Shown here one piece after another: positions 29,511-38,855 of a DNA stretch of 64,000 nucleotides. The position numbers were made by a program, and so were the translations under genes. The stretch is from Legionella nagasakiensis (GTDB lineage: Bacteria > Pseudomonadota > Gammaproteobacteria > Legionellales > Legionellaceae). The stretch is from the NCBI RefSeq assembly GCF_900639915.1, contig NZ_CAAAID010000006.1:1-64000 (forward strand), in the 5' to 3' direction. The number at the start of each line of letters is the position of its first letter. Position 1 is the first letter of the stretch. Under the pieces are notes generated by a model. The model saw only the letters and a program-made list of their open reading frames with translations. It made no database searches and had not been told where the DNA came from.

Positions 29511-30258
29511 AGGCAGCCACCGACGCCATAATTAAAAAACCAATGATGACAAAACTGAAATGACGTAGATTACAGCAGCGCTCAACCATGACACAACGTT
29601 CCAGTCCGTGTAAGGTTCCGAGATAAAGAAACGTTCCGGCGGAGGTGGCGATTAATATTGGGTCAAAGAGAGAGTTGGTTTCCACGCCGTGATCAAAGTA
29701 CCAACCAACGAATATGCCCAATGGCGTCATCAATGCAAATAAAAGAAAAAATATTAGACTTGTTTTAGGACTTAAAGAGCTTTTGTTCAGTTGTACAGCC
29801 ATAGCAAAACTTTCCGCCCATTTATGAGTAATAATGGCCAAAAAAAGCATGATGACTACAGCATAGTCATGGCTGAAGCCAAGTGCTGCTGCCAGCACAA
29901 AGGAATGAAACGACAGCATCAACCAGGCAAGCAAGGCAAACGCCGGATGATTTGCATCGTGATGGTGATACAATTCTTTACCCAAATGCTCAAACCATAA
30001 AAATATCAGGAAAACAATCCCAGTAATAATATAGGCAAATGGATATTCATAGCCCATTTTGGCAAATATGGCATTGGATTCAGGCAACATGTGTAATAAT
30101 GCCGCGCCTAAAAAAACACCAGTCGCCAGAGTTTCTCCTAAAGGGAAATCAAAATGCTCATCTTGACGAATGCGTTTTTTAAAAGGGTACCATCCAGCCA
30201 ATACAATAACGACGAATATGCTTAAAGCAAAAAAAAGTTTTAATGAGGCTGTGGCCAT
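29503..30258 (-). CDS. ZIP family metal transporter
   Basis: Inner-membrane divalent metal permease of the ZIP family, 251 residues with about eight helices. The metal-path histidines are visible in LSFHSFVLAAALGF and THKWAESFAMA (H-K-x-x-E). A cytoplasmic His-rich loop (YHHHDANHP) lies between helices 3 and 4. It is on the minus strand before maf and after a 153-bp gap to the CDF gene, so an importer and an exporter of zinc-like metals are adjacent. Confidence 0.85.
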   Translation of the reverse strand: MATASLKLFFALSIFVVIVLAGWYPFKKRIRQDEHFDFPLGETLATGVFLGAALLHMLPESNAIFAKMGYEYPFAYIITGIVFLIFLWFEHLGKELYHHHDANHPAFALLAWLMLSFHSFVLAAALGFSHDYAVVIMLFLAIITHKWAESFAMAVQLNKSSLSPKTSLIFFLLFALMTPLGIFVGWYFDHGVETNSLFDPILIATSAGTFLYLGTLHGLERCVMVERCCNLRHFSFVIIGFLIMASVAAYV

Positions 30259-30300
30259 AATTTGAAATCTCCTGAGATAAGATTCCTACTCATCGCCAAA

Positions 30301-30334
30301 AATCCCTCCTAACCTCCTTTTAGCCAAAGGGAGG
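30301..30334. repeat. Hairpin repeat, family B copy 1
   Basis: AATCCCTCCTAACCTCC leads into a 9-bp stem (30313-30321 with 30326-30334, one G-T pair) with a 4-nt loop. Sequence, flanks and shape closely resemble a second copy at 51811-51845. Confidence 0.5.
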
Positions 30335-30411
30335 AACTTAAGGGCAAATTAAAAAATCAATATGGATCATTTTTAACATGGGCGCGCGCAGTATATTTTC
30401 ACACCCAGTAA

Positions 30412-31551
30412 TTAGCAAGTGATTTTTGGGCGGATTTTCTCATAAAAAAGACGAACATGATGAATGTAAGATTGTTTGGCCAAGTCATGATTGATGCGCT
30501 TACCTAGTGCTGACCATTGATCAAACGTTTCACTACCTATCAAGTCTATGGTTATCTTACCCTCTAAATAATGTAATACCCAGGATTGAATGCCAGGAAA
30601 GTCCTTGCGCCATGCATGTAAAAATTCGCGTTCCACGACACGGCGGCTAGGTAAGTGCAATGAAGGGCAGATCATTTCATCATCCTCTGGATCCACATGC
30701 ACGGTGACGTCTTTGATTTCTTCCATATGATCGACCAACTGATGATGCACGTGCTGGGCAATGAAGTGACCTTCGGATACGGAAATAAAAGGGGAAACTA
30801 GAATATGAACATCAACAAATACGTCTTTTCCCATAGAACGGCTACGTAATTGATGAATTTTTTGCACGCCGTCAATATGCTGAATGATATGTTCTATCTC
30901 GGCCAATGTTTGCGAATCGACTGCGGTATCCACTAATTCTTTAATGCTATTCCAGCCGTAGTTCCATCCCATTTTAACAATCATGAGGCCGACGATGATA
31001 GCCGCAATAGCGTCTAAATAGGTAAATCCGACAAAGCTCCCAATTAAACCGACTAGAACAACGACAGAAGAAGCCGCATCCGAGCGGTGATGCCAGGCGT
31101 TTGCAATAATGAGTTCAGACCGGATTTGTTTGCCGATATGATGCGTATACTGAAACAAGCCTTCATTGGCCAGAATGGACAACAAAGCGATGGGCAGTGC
31201 CAAAAATCGGGGATGACTATGCTCATGCTGCAGAATATCATTCAATGAATCCCAGGCAATTCCAATACCGGCTAAGATGAGTAGCAAAGCTAAAAGAAAG
31301 ATAGCGGCTGTTTCTATTCGCTGATGACCATAAGGATGAGTTGCATCGGCATCTTGGCTGCCATACTTGGAAGCAAAAATAACCATCATATCCGTCAAAA
31401 GATCAGAAAATGAATGAATTCCATCGGCAACCAGTGCATGAGAATGATAAACAATACCACCAATGAGTTTAATGACACCTAATAAGCTATTGATGATGGC
31501 GCCCATCAAGGTGATTTTTTTTGCTTTCTGATAGCGCTCGTATTGTTTCAT
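30412..31551 (-). CDS. Cation diffusion facilitator (CDF) metal efflux transporter
   Basis: Proton-coupled exporter of divalent cations such as Zn, Fe or Mn. It is 379 residues. Six transmembrane helices are in the first ~215, with metal-site motifs HALVADGIHSFSDLLTDMM (helix 2) and WHHRSDAASSVVVLVG (helix 5). The cytoplasmic C-terminal domain contains DVHILVSP and VHVDPEDD. About 80 residues follow the usual FieF-type length, a C-terminal extension with no recognised motif. It begins 2 bp after the recG stop. Confidence 0.9.
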   Translation of the reverse strand: MKQYERYQKAKKITLMGAIINSLLGVIKLIGGIVYHSHALVADGIHSFSDLLTDMMVIFASKYGSQDADATHPYGHQRIETAAIFLLALLLILAGIGIAWDSLNDILQHEHSHPRFLALPIALLSILANEGLFQYTHHIGKQIRSELIIANAWHHRSDAASSVVVLVGLIGSFVGFTYLDAIAAIIVGLMIVKMGWNYGWNSIKELVDTAVDSQTLAEIEHIIQHIDGVQKIHQLRSRSMGKDVFVDVHILVSPFISVSEGHFIAQHVHHQLVDHMEEIKDVTVHVDPEDDEMICPSLHLPSRRVVEREFLHAWRKDFPGIQSWVLHYLEGKITIDLIGSETFDQWSALGKRINHDLAKQSYIHHVRLFYEKIRPKITC

Positions 31552-31553
31552 AC

Positions 31554-33641
31554 CTAGCCTTGTAAAAAAAGTTCAAAATGTCCCAGCCATCGCTCGGCAA
31601 TCGTATGAGCAATGTCTGGTTTTTTAGTAGTTAATTGGTTGGCGGCATCAGCTACCGACGACAGAATCGTATTGTCGCGTTGCAGGTTGGCAATTTTAAA
31701 TGGATGATAGCCTGTTTGCCGAGTTCCAAGGACTTCACCAGCACCGCGCAACTGCAAGTCTTTTTCAGCAATTAGAAAACCATCACACGTTGCTCGCATG
31801 ATGCATAAACGCTCTTTGCCTATCGTGGATAATGGGGTTTGATACAGCAATAGACAATAGGCCTGATTCCTGCCTCGTCCAACTCGTCCGCGCAATTGAT
31901 GTAATTGTGATAAACCCAAGCGTTCGGCATTTTCAATGATCATCAGGCTGGCATTGGCCACATCTACACCCACTTCAATAACCGTTGTAGCAACCAATAA
32001 ATCAAGCTTTCCGTATTTAAAGGCGGCCATGACTTCTTCTTTTTCATCCGTTTTCATGCGTCCGTGAACCAATCCAATGCGGATATTTGGCAATTGTTCA
32101 CGAAGATTTTGTGCAGTTGCCATGGCTGCCATACATTGTAATTTTTCCGAATCTTCAATCAGAGTACAAACCCAATAAGCCTGACGGCCGTCAGCAATCG
32201 CTTTTTGTAAACGGGAGATAATAAGTTGCCGTTTTTCTTGATGAAGAAGAGTGGTGATGACTGGTGTTCTTCCGGGAGGTAACTCATCAAGCGTCGATAA
32301 ATCAAGATGCGCAAATTGAGTCATGGCAAGAGTACGTGGAATTGGAGTGGCGGTCATTAACAATTGATGTGGCGTTTTAGACGCACTCTGACCTTTTTGT
32401 TGTAAAGATAATCGTTGTTCGACGCCAAATCGATGCTGCTCATCAATGATGACGAGGCCTAGACGGGAAAATTGCACGCCATCTTGAAACAGTGCATGGG
32501 TACCAATAATGATCTGGCATTGATGTTGCGCCAGCGCGGCTAACGTTTCTTTTCGTTCTTTTTCTTTCATTTTACCGCTTAACCGACGAACAGAGATGGC
32601 CAGCGATGAGAACCAAGGCAACAGGGTTTGGGCATGCTGTTCGCTCAATATCTCGGTGGGAGCCATGAACGCCACTTGATAGCCATTAGCAATAGTCTGG
32701 ATGGCTGCAAGGGCAGCGATCACGGTTTTTCCCGAACCTACATCGCCTTGTACTAAACGTAACATGGGTACGAATTTTGATAAATCCTGCTCAATCTCTT
32801 TGCTGACTCGTTGTTGGGCGGCGGTTAAGGTAAAGGGTAGACTGTCTAACAAGGATGTTTTAAAGGAATGATTCGGTTTTAGCGGCGGGGCCTTAAGTCT
32901 AGCTCGTTGCTGTTTTGCAAATTGCATGCTGAGGCGTCGTGCCAATAACTCATCAAAGGCTAGACGTTGCAACGCTGGGTGTTTGCCTGCTTCAAACAAC
33001 TGGACACAGGTATCAGGAGGAGGATTGTGCAAACAGGCAAGCGCTTGTGGCAAGGATTGGAATTGATAGTGCTGTAATTGTTCGTCATTCATCCATTCCA
33101 GCGTGTTTATTTCATTTTGGCATAGAGTCAATGCTTGCTTGACCATTTGGCGTAAGCGATGTTGGCTTAATCCTTGAGTGGTTGAGTAGATAGGAGTCAA
33201 TGTTTCTTCAACGGTGTATTCATTGTCTTCTTCAAGAAGTTGATATTCGGGATGGATCATTTCGTAATGGCTGGCAAATTCCCTTATTTCACCAAAGGCA
33301 CGAATCTTTGTCCCCGAATTCAGACGTTGGATTTGTTGTTTATTAAAATGAAAAAAGCGTAATTTTAATAGGCCGGTTTTGTCGTCTACATAACAAGACA
33401 ACATGGGTCGTTTACCGTATTTAATTTCTGTCTTGCTGATTCTGCCGGCAATGACGCACCAGTCATTGATACGCAGATCTTGGATGGGCGTAATGCGGGT
33501 ACGATCTTGGTAACGGTAAGGCAAGTGAAATAATAAATCCCGGACGGTATAAATACCGCATTTCGCCAGCTTTTTGACCAGGGTTGGGCCAACTCCTGGC
33601 AAAATTTCACAGGATTTTGTTAACACAGCATGATTCATCAT
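31554..33641 (-). CDS. recG: RecG ATP-dependent DNA helicase
   Basis: Superfamily 2 helicase that regresses stalled forks and branch-migrates Holliday junctions. The N-terminal wedge/OB domain starts LPGVGPTLVKKLAKCGI. Motif I is GDVGSGKTVIAA, motif II is IDEQHRFGVEQR, motif III is LLMTATPIPRTLA, and motif VI is QLRGRVGRGRNQAYC. I chose ATG 33641 (695 residues; E. coli 693); an in-frame start at 33686 would add 15 unusual residues. It is upstream of the CDF gene on the same strand. Confidence 0.95.
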   Translation of the reverse strand: MMNHAVLTKSCEILPGVGPTLVKKLAKCGIYTVRDLLFHLPYRYQDRTRITPIQDLRINDWCVIAGRISKTEIKYGKRPMLSCYVDDKTGLLKLRFFHFNKQQIQRLNSGTKIRAFGEIREFASHYEMIHPEYQLLEEDNEYTVEETLTPIYSTTQGLSQHRLRQMVKQALTLCQNEINTLEWMNDEQLQHYQFQSLPQALACLHNPPPDTCVQLFEAGKHPALQRLAFDELLARRLSMQFAKQQRARLKAPPLKPNHSFKTSLLDSLPFTLTAAQQRVSKEIEQDLSKFVPMLRLVQGDVGSGKTVIAALAAIQTIANGYQVAFMAPTEILSEQHAQTLLPWFSSLAISVRRLSGKMKEKERKETLAALAQHQCQIIIGTHALFQDGVQFSRLGLVIIDEQHRFGVEQRLSLQQKGQSASKTPHQLLMTATPIPRTLAMTQFAHLDLSTLDELPPGRTPVITTLLHQEKRQLIISRLQKAIADGRQAYWVCTLIEDSEKLQCMAAMATAQNLREQLPNIRIGLVHGRMKTDEKEEVMAAFKYGKLDLLVATTVIEVGVDVANASLMIIENAERLGLSQLHQLRGRVGRGRNQAYCLLLYQTPLSTIGKERLCIMRATCDGFLIAEKDLQLRGAGEVLGTRQTGYHPFKIANLQRDNTILSSVADAANQLTTKKPDIAHTIAERWLGHFELFLQG

Positions 33642-33953
33642 AAAAAAATTAATAATGGAATTATACAAATATCTCATTTTTTGCAAAACGATTTAGTTTA
33701 TTTAAACAATTCAGTTTGGCATGGTAAATCATTTCATTGTGTTGGGGGTGTAGAACGGATGTTAATGAATCGATCCATGAAATGTCGTTAATGGCATGTT
33801 TTGTTGATTTTCAAGCTTTAAAAGGGTGCTGTTAATAAAGGAAGTGATTCAATGTCATGTTTATATAGATGGTGTTTTTAGCTTGGAGGTTAAAAAGTGT
33901 TTTTGTTTAAAATATGTTACAATTGTTTATTTTTATAAAAATAAGGCGTTGTT
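33642..33953. other. AT-rich gap between recG and the F-box-like gene
   Basis: Divergent intergenic region of 312 bp with no gene. It is very AT-rich towards the right, with TACAAT at about 33919-33924 as a possible -10 for the plus-strand gene but no convincing -35. No hairpin or binding-site repeat stands out. Confidence 0.6.
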
Positions 33954-34760
33954 ATGGCCCGTTTCAATCGATATGAGAATATAGCTGCTGAAGTACGAGA
34001 AGCACATAATCATTCAGGGCTGCGGTGGGAAAGCAATACTCGTGATGGAGTACAATTAGTAACTGAATTAATGACTTATGATGAAGTGGTCAAGGCGTTT
34101 GAGGAACTGACACGAACGACACCTGAAGATCATCATGGTTGTTTTTTTATTGTTGAATCAAGAAGCGAAAGAAATAAATATAGAATTGCCGTTAATTTGC
34201 CTGATCTTGCTCAAAAGAAACAATTGCAATTGAATTCAGTTGTACATCTTTTGAACTCTATAATGGTACCGGATTTAAAGTATGGGAGGTGGGGAATAGA
34301 TGCAGAAAATAATCGCGTTTATTATCAAGAGACAGCTGAACTGTATCGAAGATACATCCCCGGGCAGAGCAACTCCTCCGCTCCATTCATGACGGATTTT
34401 AGTCGAGCGCGTACGGCAGGATTACCTGAAGAGCTTATTCAACAAATGCAAACTACTATCGAAATAAGACACCATAAACATGGTAGTTATGCTTATTTTA
34501 AGGATAGCAGTATTTGTGATCGACTTTTTAAATTTACGGAAAGTGACCAAGCATTCACTCGTGCAGCTGCAGCTACTGCTTTTCAGAGTGCGACTCCGCC
34601 ACTTCCTTATGATATAGGTGAATATATTGGAAGTTTTTTAGACCTAAGAACAGGAGGCCGACTTGCGCGTGTTACAAAGGCTGCAAATCAAGAGGCGAAA
34701 AAAGAGCGAGAAAAAGTACTGGATGAATTGAATGAAGCAAGCAGACTTAAGCCTTGTTAA
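33954..34760 (+). CDS. Putative Dot/Icm effector with C-terminal F-box-like motif
   Basis: A 268-residue soluble protein with no signal peptide or membrane segment. Residues ~1-210 match no family that I recognise. Residues 217-248 fit an F-box: LPYDIGEYIGSFLDL then RLARVTKAANQEA, i.e. LP at the start, I at position 9, a hydrophobic-FLDL run, and RLA-x-V-x-K-x-x-N. The C-terminal tail KKEREKVLDELNEASRLKPC is rich in Glu, like the E-block of Dot/Icm signals. It stands alone in AT-rich DNA between recG and a permease. Bacteria lack SCF ligases, so an F-box protein would act in the host. Effector status is inference. Confidence 0.5.
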   Translation: MARFNRYENIAAEVREAHNHSGLRWESNTRDGVQLVTELMTYDEVVKAFEELTRTTPEDHHGCFFIVESRSERNKYRIAVNLPDLAQKKQLQLNSVVHLLNSIMVPDLKYGRWGIDAENNRVYYQETAELYRRYIPGQSNSSAPFMTDFSRARTAGLPEELIQQMQTTIEIRHHKHGSYAYFKDSSICDRLFKFTESDQAFTRAAAATAFQSATPPLPYDIGEYIGSFLDLRTGGRLARVTKAANQEAKKEREKVLDELNEASRLKPC

Positions 34761-35043
34761 TTTGGCAAACAATCGATTTTTCCCCCATTCGCATATAAAT
34801 ATTTGGTAAAAATTATCGACAAGACAAACTATTTCCTCTACATTCATTCTTGATTTCCGGGCTATGCTCGTACAACGAGTTTGATTATGGCGAAGCCACT
34901 TTTTGCCTGATTTTTAAACAGAATTCGCATTTTAAATAAATATTTGAAATGTTTAAAACAATAACTCCAAAAACAGATGGTGTCTCTAGGATTTTATTGG
35001 GTTTTGAGAATATGTCGGGAACGATTGGTTAGGAGTGCATGGA

Positions 35044-36099
35044 ATGAATCGCACGATTACCTTTGCTGCAGGGTTGATTCTGGTCTGGATAGCGGGTTAT
35101 TTGCTGATTGTTGGTAGAGGATTGTTAATTCCTTTAGTCATCGCTGTTTTCATTTGGAACCTATTGAATACCATTCATGGCGCTATTAAGCGTGCACCGC
35201 TAGTGGGGGCACGTCTTCCCTATGGTTTGAGCATGAGTTTGTCGTTGGTGGTTGTTGCTATTTTTGTCAAAATAGTGATTGATATTATTTCTAATAATGT
35301 TAATGATGTAATCTCAGCGTCTTCTCGCTATCAAGAGAATCTTATGCACATTTTAAATGCGTTGGATACTCGCTACCAAATTAAGACTCTGGCAAGTTTT
35401 GACAGTTTTTTTAAAGAATTAAGCGTCCAGCATATTCTGATAAATATTTATGGCGTATTTACTACATTAACAGGTTCTGCTGTATTGATTGCTTTATACA
35501 TTATCTTTTTATTTGTTGAACAACACTTTTTTAAACAAAAAATAAATGCATTGTTCCCACAACCTGGGCATCGTCAGTTGGTGGACAGCATCATTTCTCA
35601 TATTGTTAAGGATATTCAGACTTATTTGGGTTTAAAGACCTTGATGAGTCTAATTACAGCGATAGCCAGTTGGTTTATTATGAAAATGGTTGGACTGGAT
35701 TTTGCTGAATTTTGGGCGTTGTTGATTTTCTTTCTTAACTACATTCCAAATATTGGTGCCATTGTTGCAACAGCTTTTCCTGCATTACTTGCCTTGATAC
35801 AATTTCAAACTTGGCTCCCGTTTATCATTGTGACCTCAGGAATTGTGGTGATTCAGTTTGTCATTGGCAATTTGGTGGAACCGCGTTTTCTTAGTAAATC
35901 TCTGAATTTGAGTCCCTTGATCATATTATTCGCATTAGGGTTATGGGGTTCTATCTGGGGAGTGCTAGGGATGTTTCTTTCGGTACCGATGACTGTGATG
36001 ATGATGATTTTTTTTGCTCATTTTGATGCGACTCGTCCTATTGCCATTTTATTATCGCAAGATGGTTATGTTAAAAACAGTTATACGGTCCAGAGATAA
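35044..36099 (+). CDS. AI-2E family transporter (PerM-like)
   Basis: Polytopic inner-membrane protein of the AI-2E/PerM family, 351 residues with about eight helices. Characteristic stretches are LIPLVIAVFIWNLL, the central soluble segment (about 90-145), LLIFFLNYIPNIGAIVATAFP and GNLVEPRFLSKSLNLSPL. The start is ATG 35044 with AGGAG 8 nt upstream; a GTG at 35035 overlaps the Shine-Dalgarno. Substrate unknown; some relatives act as Na+/H+ antiporters. Confidence 0.85.
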   Translation: MNRTITFAAGLILVWIAGYLLIVGRGLLIPLVIAVFIWNLLNTIHGAIKRAPLVGARLPYGLSMSLSLVVVAIFVKIVIDIISNNVNDVISASSRYQENLMHILNALDTRYQIKTLASFDSFFKELSVQHILINIYGVFTTLTGSAVLIALYIIFLFVEQHFFKQKINALFPQPGHRQLVDSIISHIVKDIQTYLGLKTLMSLITAIASWFIMKMVGLDFAEFWALLIFFLNYIPNIGAIVATAFPALLALIQFQTWLPFIIVTSGIVVIQFVIGNLVEPRFLSKSLNLSPLIILFALGLWGSIWGVLGMFLSVPMTVMMMIFFAHFDATRPIAILLSQDGYVKNSYTVQR

Positions 36100-36242
36100 A
36101 GACCATTGACGGTCGAAAGGTTTCCGGCTGTACTGGTTCAGTGACTGAATTAAGCTCGTATTTTGTTCTTTTATCTCATATGATTCTTTGCAACTGATGT
36201 AAAAAAGAGCATAATAACTGCTTTTTAATAACGAAAAATGTG

Positions 36243-38003
36243 ATGAAAATTACGGTTGAGGAATTACTAAGACAGGCATTGGATGAGGTCAGACAATCTG
36301 GCATGATCCCACCGGATTGTGTTGTTCAAATAAAGGTTGAACGCACTAAAGATAAGGACCATGGGGATTTTGCAACCAATTTGGCACTTATCTTAGCCAA
36401 ACCATGCCGCCAATCTCCTCGCCAACTTGCTGAATTATTAGTGCAAGCCATTCCTCAACATCCATTGCTTGCGCGGGTAGACATTGCAGGTCCTGGTTTT
36501 ATTAATTTTTACATGCAGGCCAGTGAACGTGCGCAAATTATATCCACTGTTTTATCTCAAGGCGTTGAATTTGGCCGCAGTCAATTAGGGCAAGGGCAAA
36601 AGGTTTTACTGGAATATGTTTCTGCTAATCCAACGGGGCCTTTGCACGTTGGCCATGGCCGCAGTGCTGCCTTTGGCGCGACTTTGGCAAATTTACTGAT
36701 GGCTGCGGGCTATGAAGTCAGCCGAGAATATTATGTGAATGATGCTGGTCGGCAAATGAATATATTAGCGATCAGTGTTTGGTTGCGATATCTTGCCTTG
36801 GCTGGGGAACCTGTGGTTTTTCCGGCAAATGGTTATCGCGGTGATTATGTGCATGATATTGCAAAAAAAATGATTGCTGTGCATGAGCGTGATTACGTAC
36901 ATAGTTGGTTTGCGGTCAGTGAGGGTTTGCCTCCAGACGAAGCACAAGGCGGTGATAAGGAGCATTATATTGATGCCCTGATCAACACGGCCTATCGATT
37001 TCTCGGAAACTCTGGATTTGCTTTATTTCATAAGCAAGCATTAGATTCTGTATTGGCTGATATTAAAGAAGATTTGGCAGAATTCGGCGTGGAATACGAC
37101 CGTTGGTTTTCAGAACAATCTTTACTGGATGAAGGCGCCATCGATAAAGGGATTCAGGCATTAAAAGAAGCGGGTCATACCTATGAAAAGGCAGGCGCTC
37201 TATGGTTTCGTGCTATGGATCTTGGTGATGAAAAGGACCGCGTATTGATTCGTGCTAATGGACAAACAACCTATTTTGCTTCTGATGTAGCGTATCATTG
37301 GAATAAGTATGACCGAGGTTTTACGCATGTCATTGATATTTTTGGTGCTGATCATCACGGGTATGTGACGAGGGTGAAAGCTGCTGTTCGTGCATTAGGT
37401 CATGATGATAGTGCCTTGGATGTTTTGTTGGTTCAATTTGCTATTTTGTATCGTGGTGAAACCAGAGTCCAAATGTCCACCCGCAGTGGCTCATTTGTGA
37501 CATTGCGAGAATTACGTGAAGAGGTGGGCAAAGATGCGGCGCGTTTCTTTTATGTCATGCGCAAGCCAGAGCAGCATATGGATTTTGATCTTGACTTGGC
37601 CAAATCACAATCCAGCGATAATCCTGTCTATTATATTCAGTATGCTCATGCGCGAATCAGCAGTGTGTTAAGGCAATTACATGAACGTGGCTTAAGTTGG
37701 GATGAAGGAAAAGGATTGGCTCACACTCATTTACTAACCCAACTGCAAGAAGAAGCTCTGATCTCTTTAATCAGTCGTTATCCGGAAGTAATCGATTCAT
37801 CTGCCAGAGCGTGTGAACCACATCAGTTGGCCTATTATTTACGGGAATTAGCCAATGGACTGCATAGTTATTACAATGCAGTGCCGCTCTTATGTGAGCC
37901 GGAGGCTTTGCGCTGTGCGCGATTATGTCTTTTGATGGCTGTCCGTCAAGTGTTACGTAATGGCATGCAAATTTTGGGTGTTTCTGCCCCGGAAAGTATG
38001 TAA
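36243..38003 (+). CDS. argS: Arginyl-tRNA synthetase
   Basis: Class I synthetase of 586 residues. The HIGH-like motif is HVGHGRSAA after [11 protein letters not shown], and the KMSKS position is occupied by VQMSTRSG, the usual variation in this enzyme. The N-terminal additional domain and the C-terminal anticodon-binding helices are complete. I chose ATG 36243 over the preceding GTG. It overlaps the SPOR gene by one base (TAATG). Confidence 0.96.
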   Translation: MKITVEELLRQALDEVRQSGMIPPDCVVQIKVERTKDKDHGDFATNLALILAKPCRQSPRQLAELLVQAIPQHPLLARVDIAGPGFINFYMQASERAQIISTVLSQGVEFGRSQLGQGQKVLLEYVSANPTGPLHVGHGRSAAFGATLANLLMAAGYEVSREYYVNDAGRQMNILAISVWLRYLALAGEPVVFPANGYRGDYVHDIAKKMIAVHERDYVHSWFAVSEGLPPDEAQGGDKEHYIDALINTAYRFLGNSGFALFHKQALDSVLADIKEDLAEFGVEYDRWFSEQSLLDEGAIDKGIQALKEAGHTYEKAGALWFRAMDLGDEKDRVLIRANGQTTYFASDVAYHWNKYDRGFTHVIDIFGADHHGYVTRVKAAVRALGHDDSALDVLLVQFAILYRGETRVQMSTRSGSFVTLRELREEVGKDAARFFYVMRKPEQHMDFDLDLAKSQSSDNPVYYIQYAHARISSVLRQLHERGLSWDEGKGLAHTHLLTQLQEEALISLISRYPEVIDSSARACEPHQLAYYLRELANGLHSYYNAVPLLCEPEALRCARLCLLMAVRQVLRNGMQILGVSAPESM

Positions 38004-38644
38004 TGGCTAAAGAGTATAGAAAAAAAGGCAAAACGGATTCAAATGGATGGTTAAGGCAGATGATGCTGGTGTTTATGTCTTTTTTTTGTGGCTATTTAAG
38101 TGCCTCATTATTTAATTTTACTCAGGTAAGTGAATGGTTAAACAATAGTTTTTTTAAACAAAAAGAGCAAAAGATACACCAAAAAGACCGGCAACAAGTA
38201 CAGTTGCCCAAACCAAAACTTGAATTTTATACTTTATTGGCCAAAGAGCAAACCGCTGTGCCAGCCGTAGTAAATTCAACAAAAGAAACCCCAACAAAAC
38301 AGGCGTCTGCCAGTACGGTCAAGGCGATTGAATCTACCTCTGAACTGCAAAAACATAGCCTCACTACCCATTCCGTTGATAAAATAGTGGCTGCTGTTAG
38401 CAATAAAGAAACTTATTTAGTACAAGTGGCATCCTTCAGAAATAAAGAAGATGCGGAGCGTATGAAAGCCACGCTGATTTTGAAAGGATTTAATGTAAAT
38501 GTCGCAGCCGTTACCAATCAGCAAGTGCATTGGTACCGAGTAATTATTGGTCCTTTTCCTTCACGAATACAGGCTGAAAAAGCTCAAACTGAGGTTGCAC
38601 GCAGTGAACGCATCATGGGGATGATTCGAAAAATGGATGCCTAG
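38003..38644 (+). CDS. SPOR-domain protein, FtsN-like
   Basis: A single-pass inner-membrane protein of 213 residues. A short basic cytoplasmic N-terminus precedes a helix at about 19-40 (MMLVFMSFFCGYLSASLFNF). A low-complexity periplasmic linker follows. A C-terminal SPOR domain (about 135-213) starts YLVQVASFRNKEDAERM and includes YRVIIGPFPSR. SPOR domains bind denuded septal glycan, so a division role like FtsN is likely. Its place right after argS is also common for ftsN-like genes. It lacks an obvious FtsN essential-helix motif that I can identify. Confidence 0.8.
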   Translation: MAKEYRKKGKTDSNGWLRQMMLVFMSFFCGYLSASLFNFTQVSEWLNNSFFKQKEQKIHQKDRQQVQLPKPKLEFYTLLAKEQTAVPAVVNSTKETPTKQASASTVKAIESTSELQKHSLTTHSVDKIVAAVSNKETYLVQVASFRNKEDAERMKATLILKGFNVNVAAVTNQQVHWYRVIIGPFPSRIQAEKAQTEVARSERIMGMIRKMDA

Positions 38645-38694
38645 AGCAATGATATGGACTCATTCTCTCTTTTAAAACTGTCTCTTGACCCCAT

Positions 38695-38735
38695 CTCTCC
38701 TACGCCCTGCGGCTTGTCCGTGGGGCGTAGGAGAG
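38695..38735. repeat. REP-like hairpin, family A copy 1
   Basis: A perfect 13-bp stem (38695-38707 with 38723-38735) encloses TGCGGCTTGTCCGTG. The core CTAC-CCC-GCGGCTTGT-GGG-GTAG reappears, less perfectly, at 51928-51962. It lies in the gap after the SPOR gene and may also end its transcript. Confidence 0.6.
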
Positions 38736-38855
38736 TAGAGCTGGACTAGGATTTTCAGAGATGTGTAGAAGATTCAGCTTTAACAGGGGGGTGTTAAGTC
38801 GATTGACACACAACACTTTGCAAAAAGATGCACCAATAAAAACGAAGAGGTTTGT

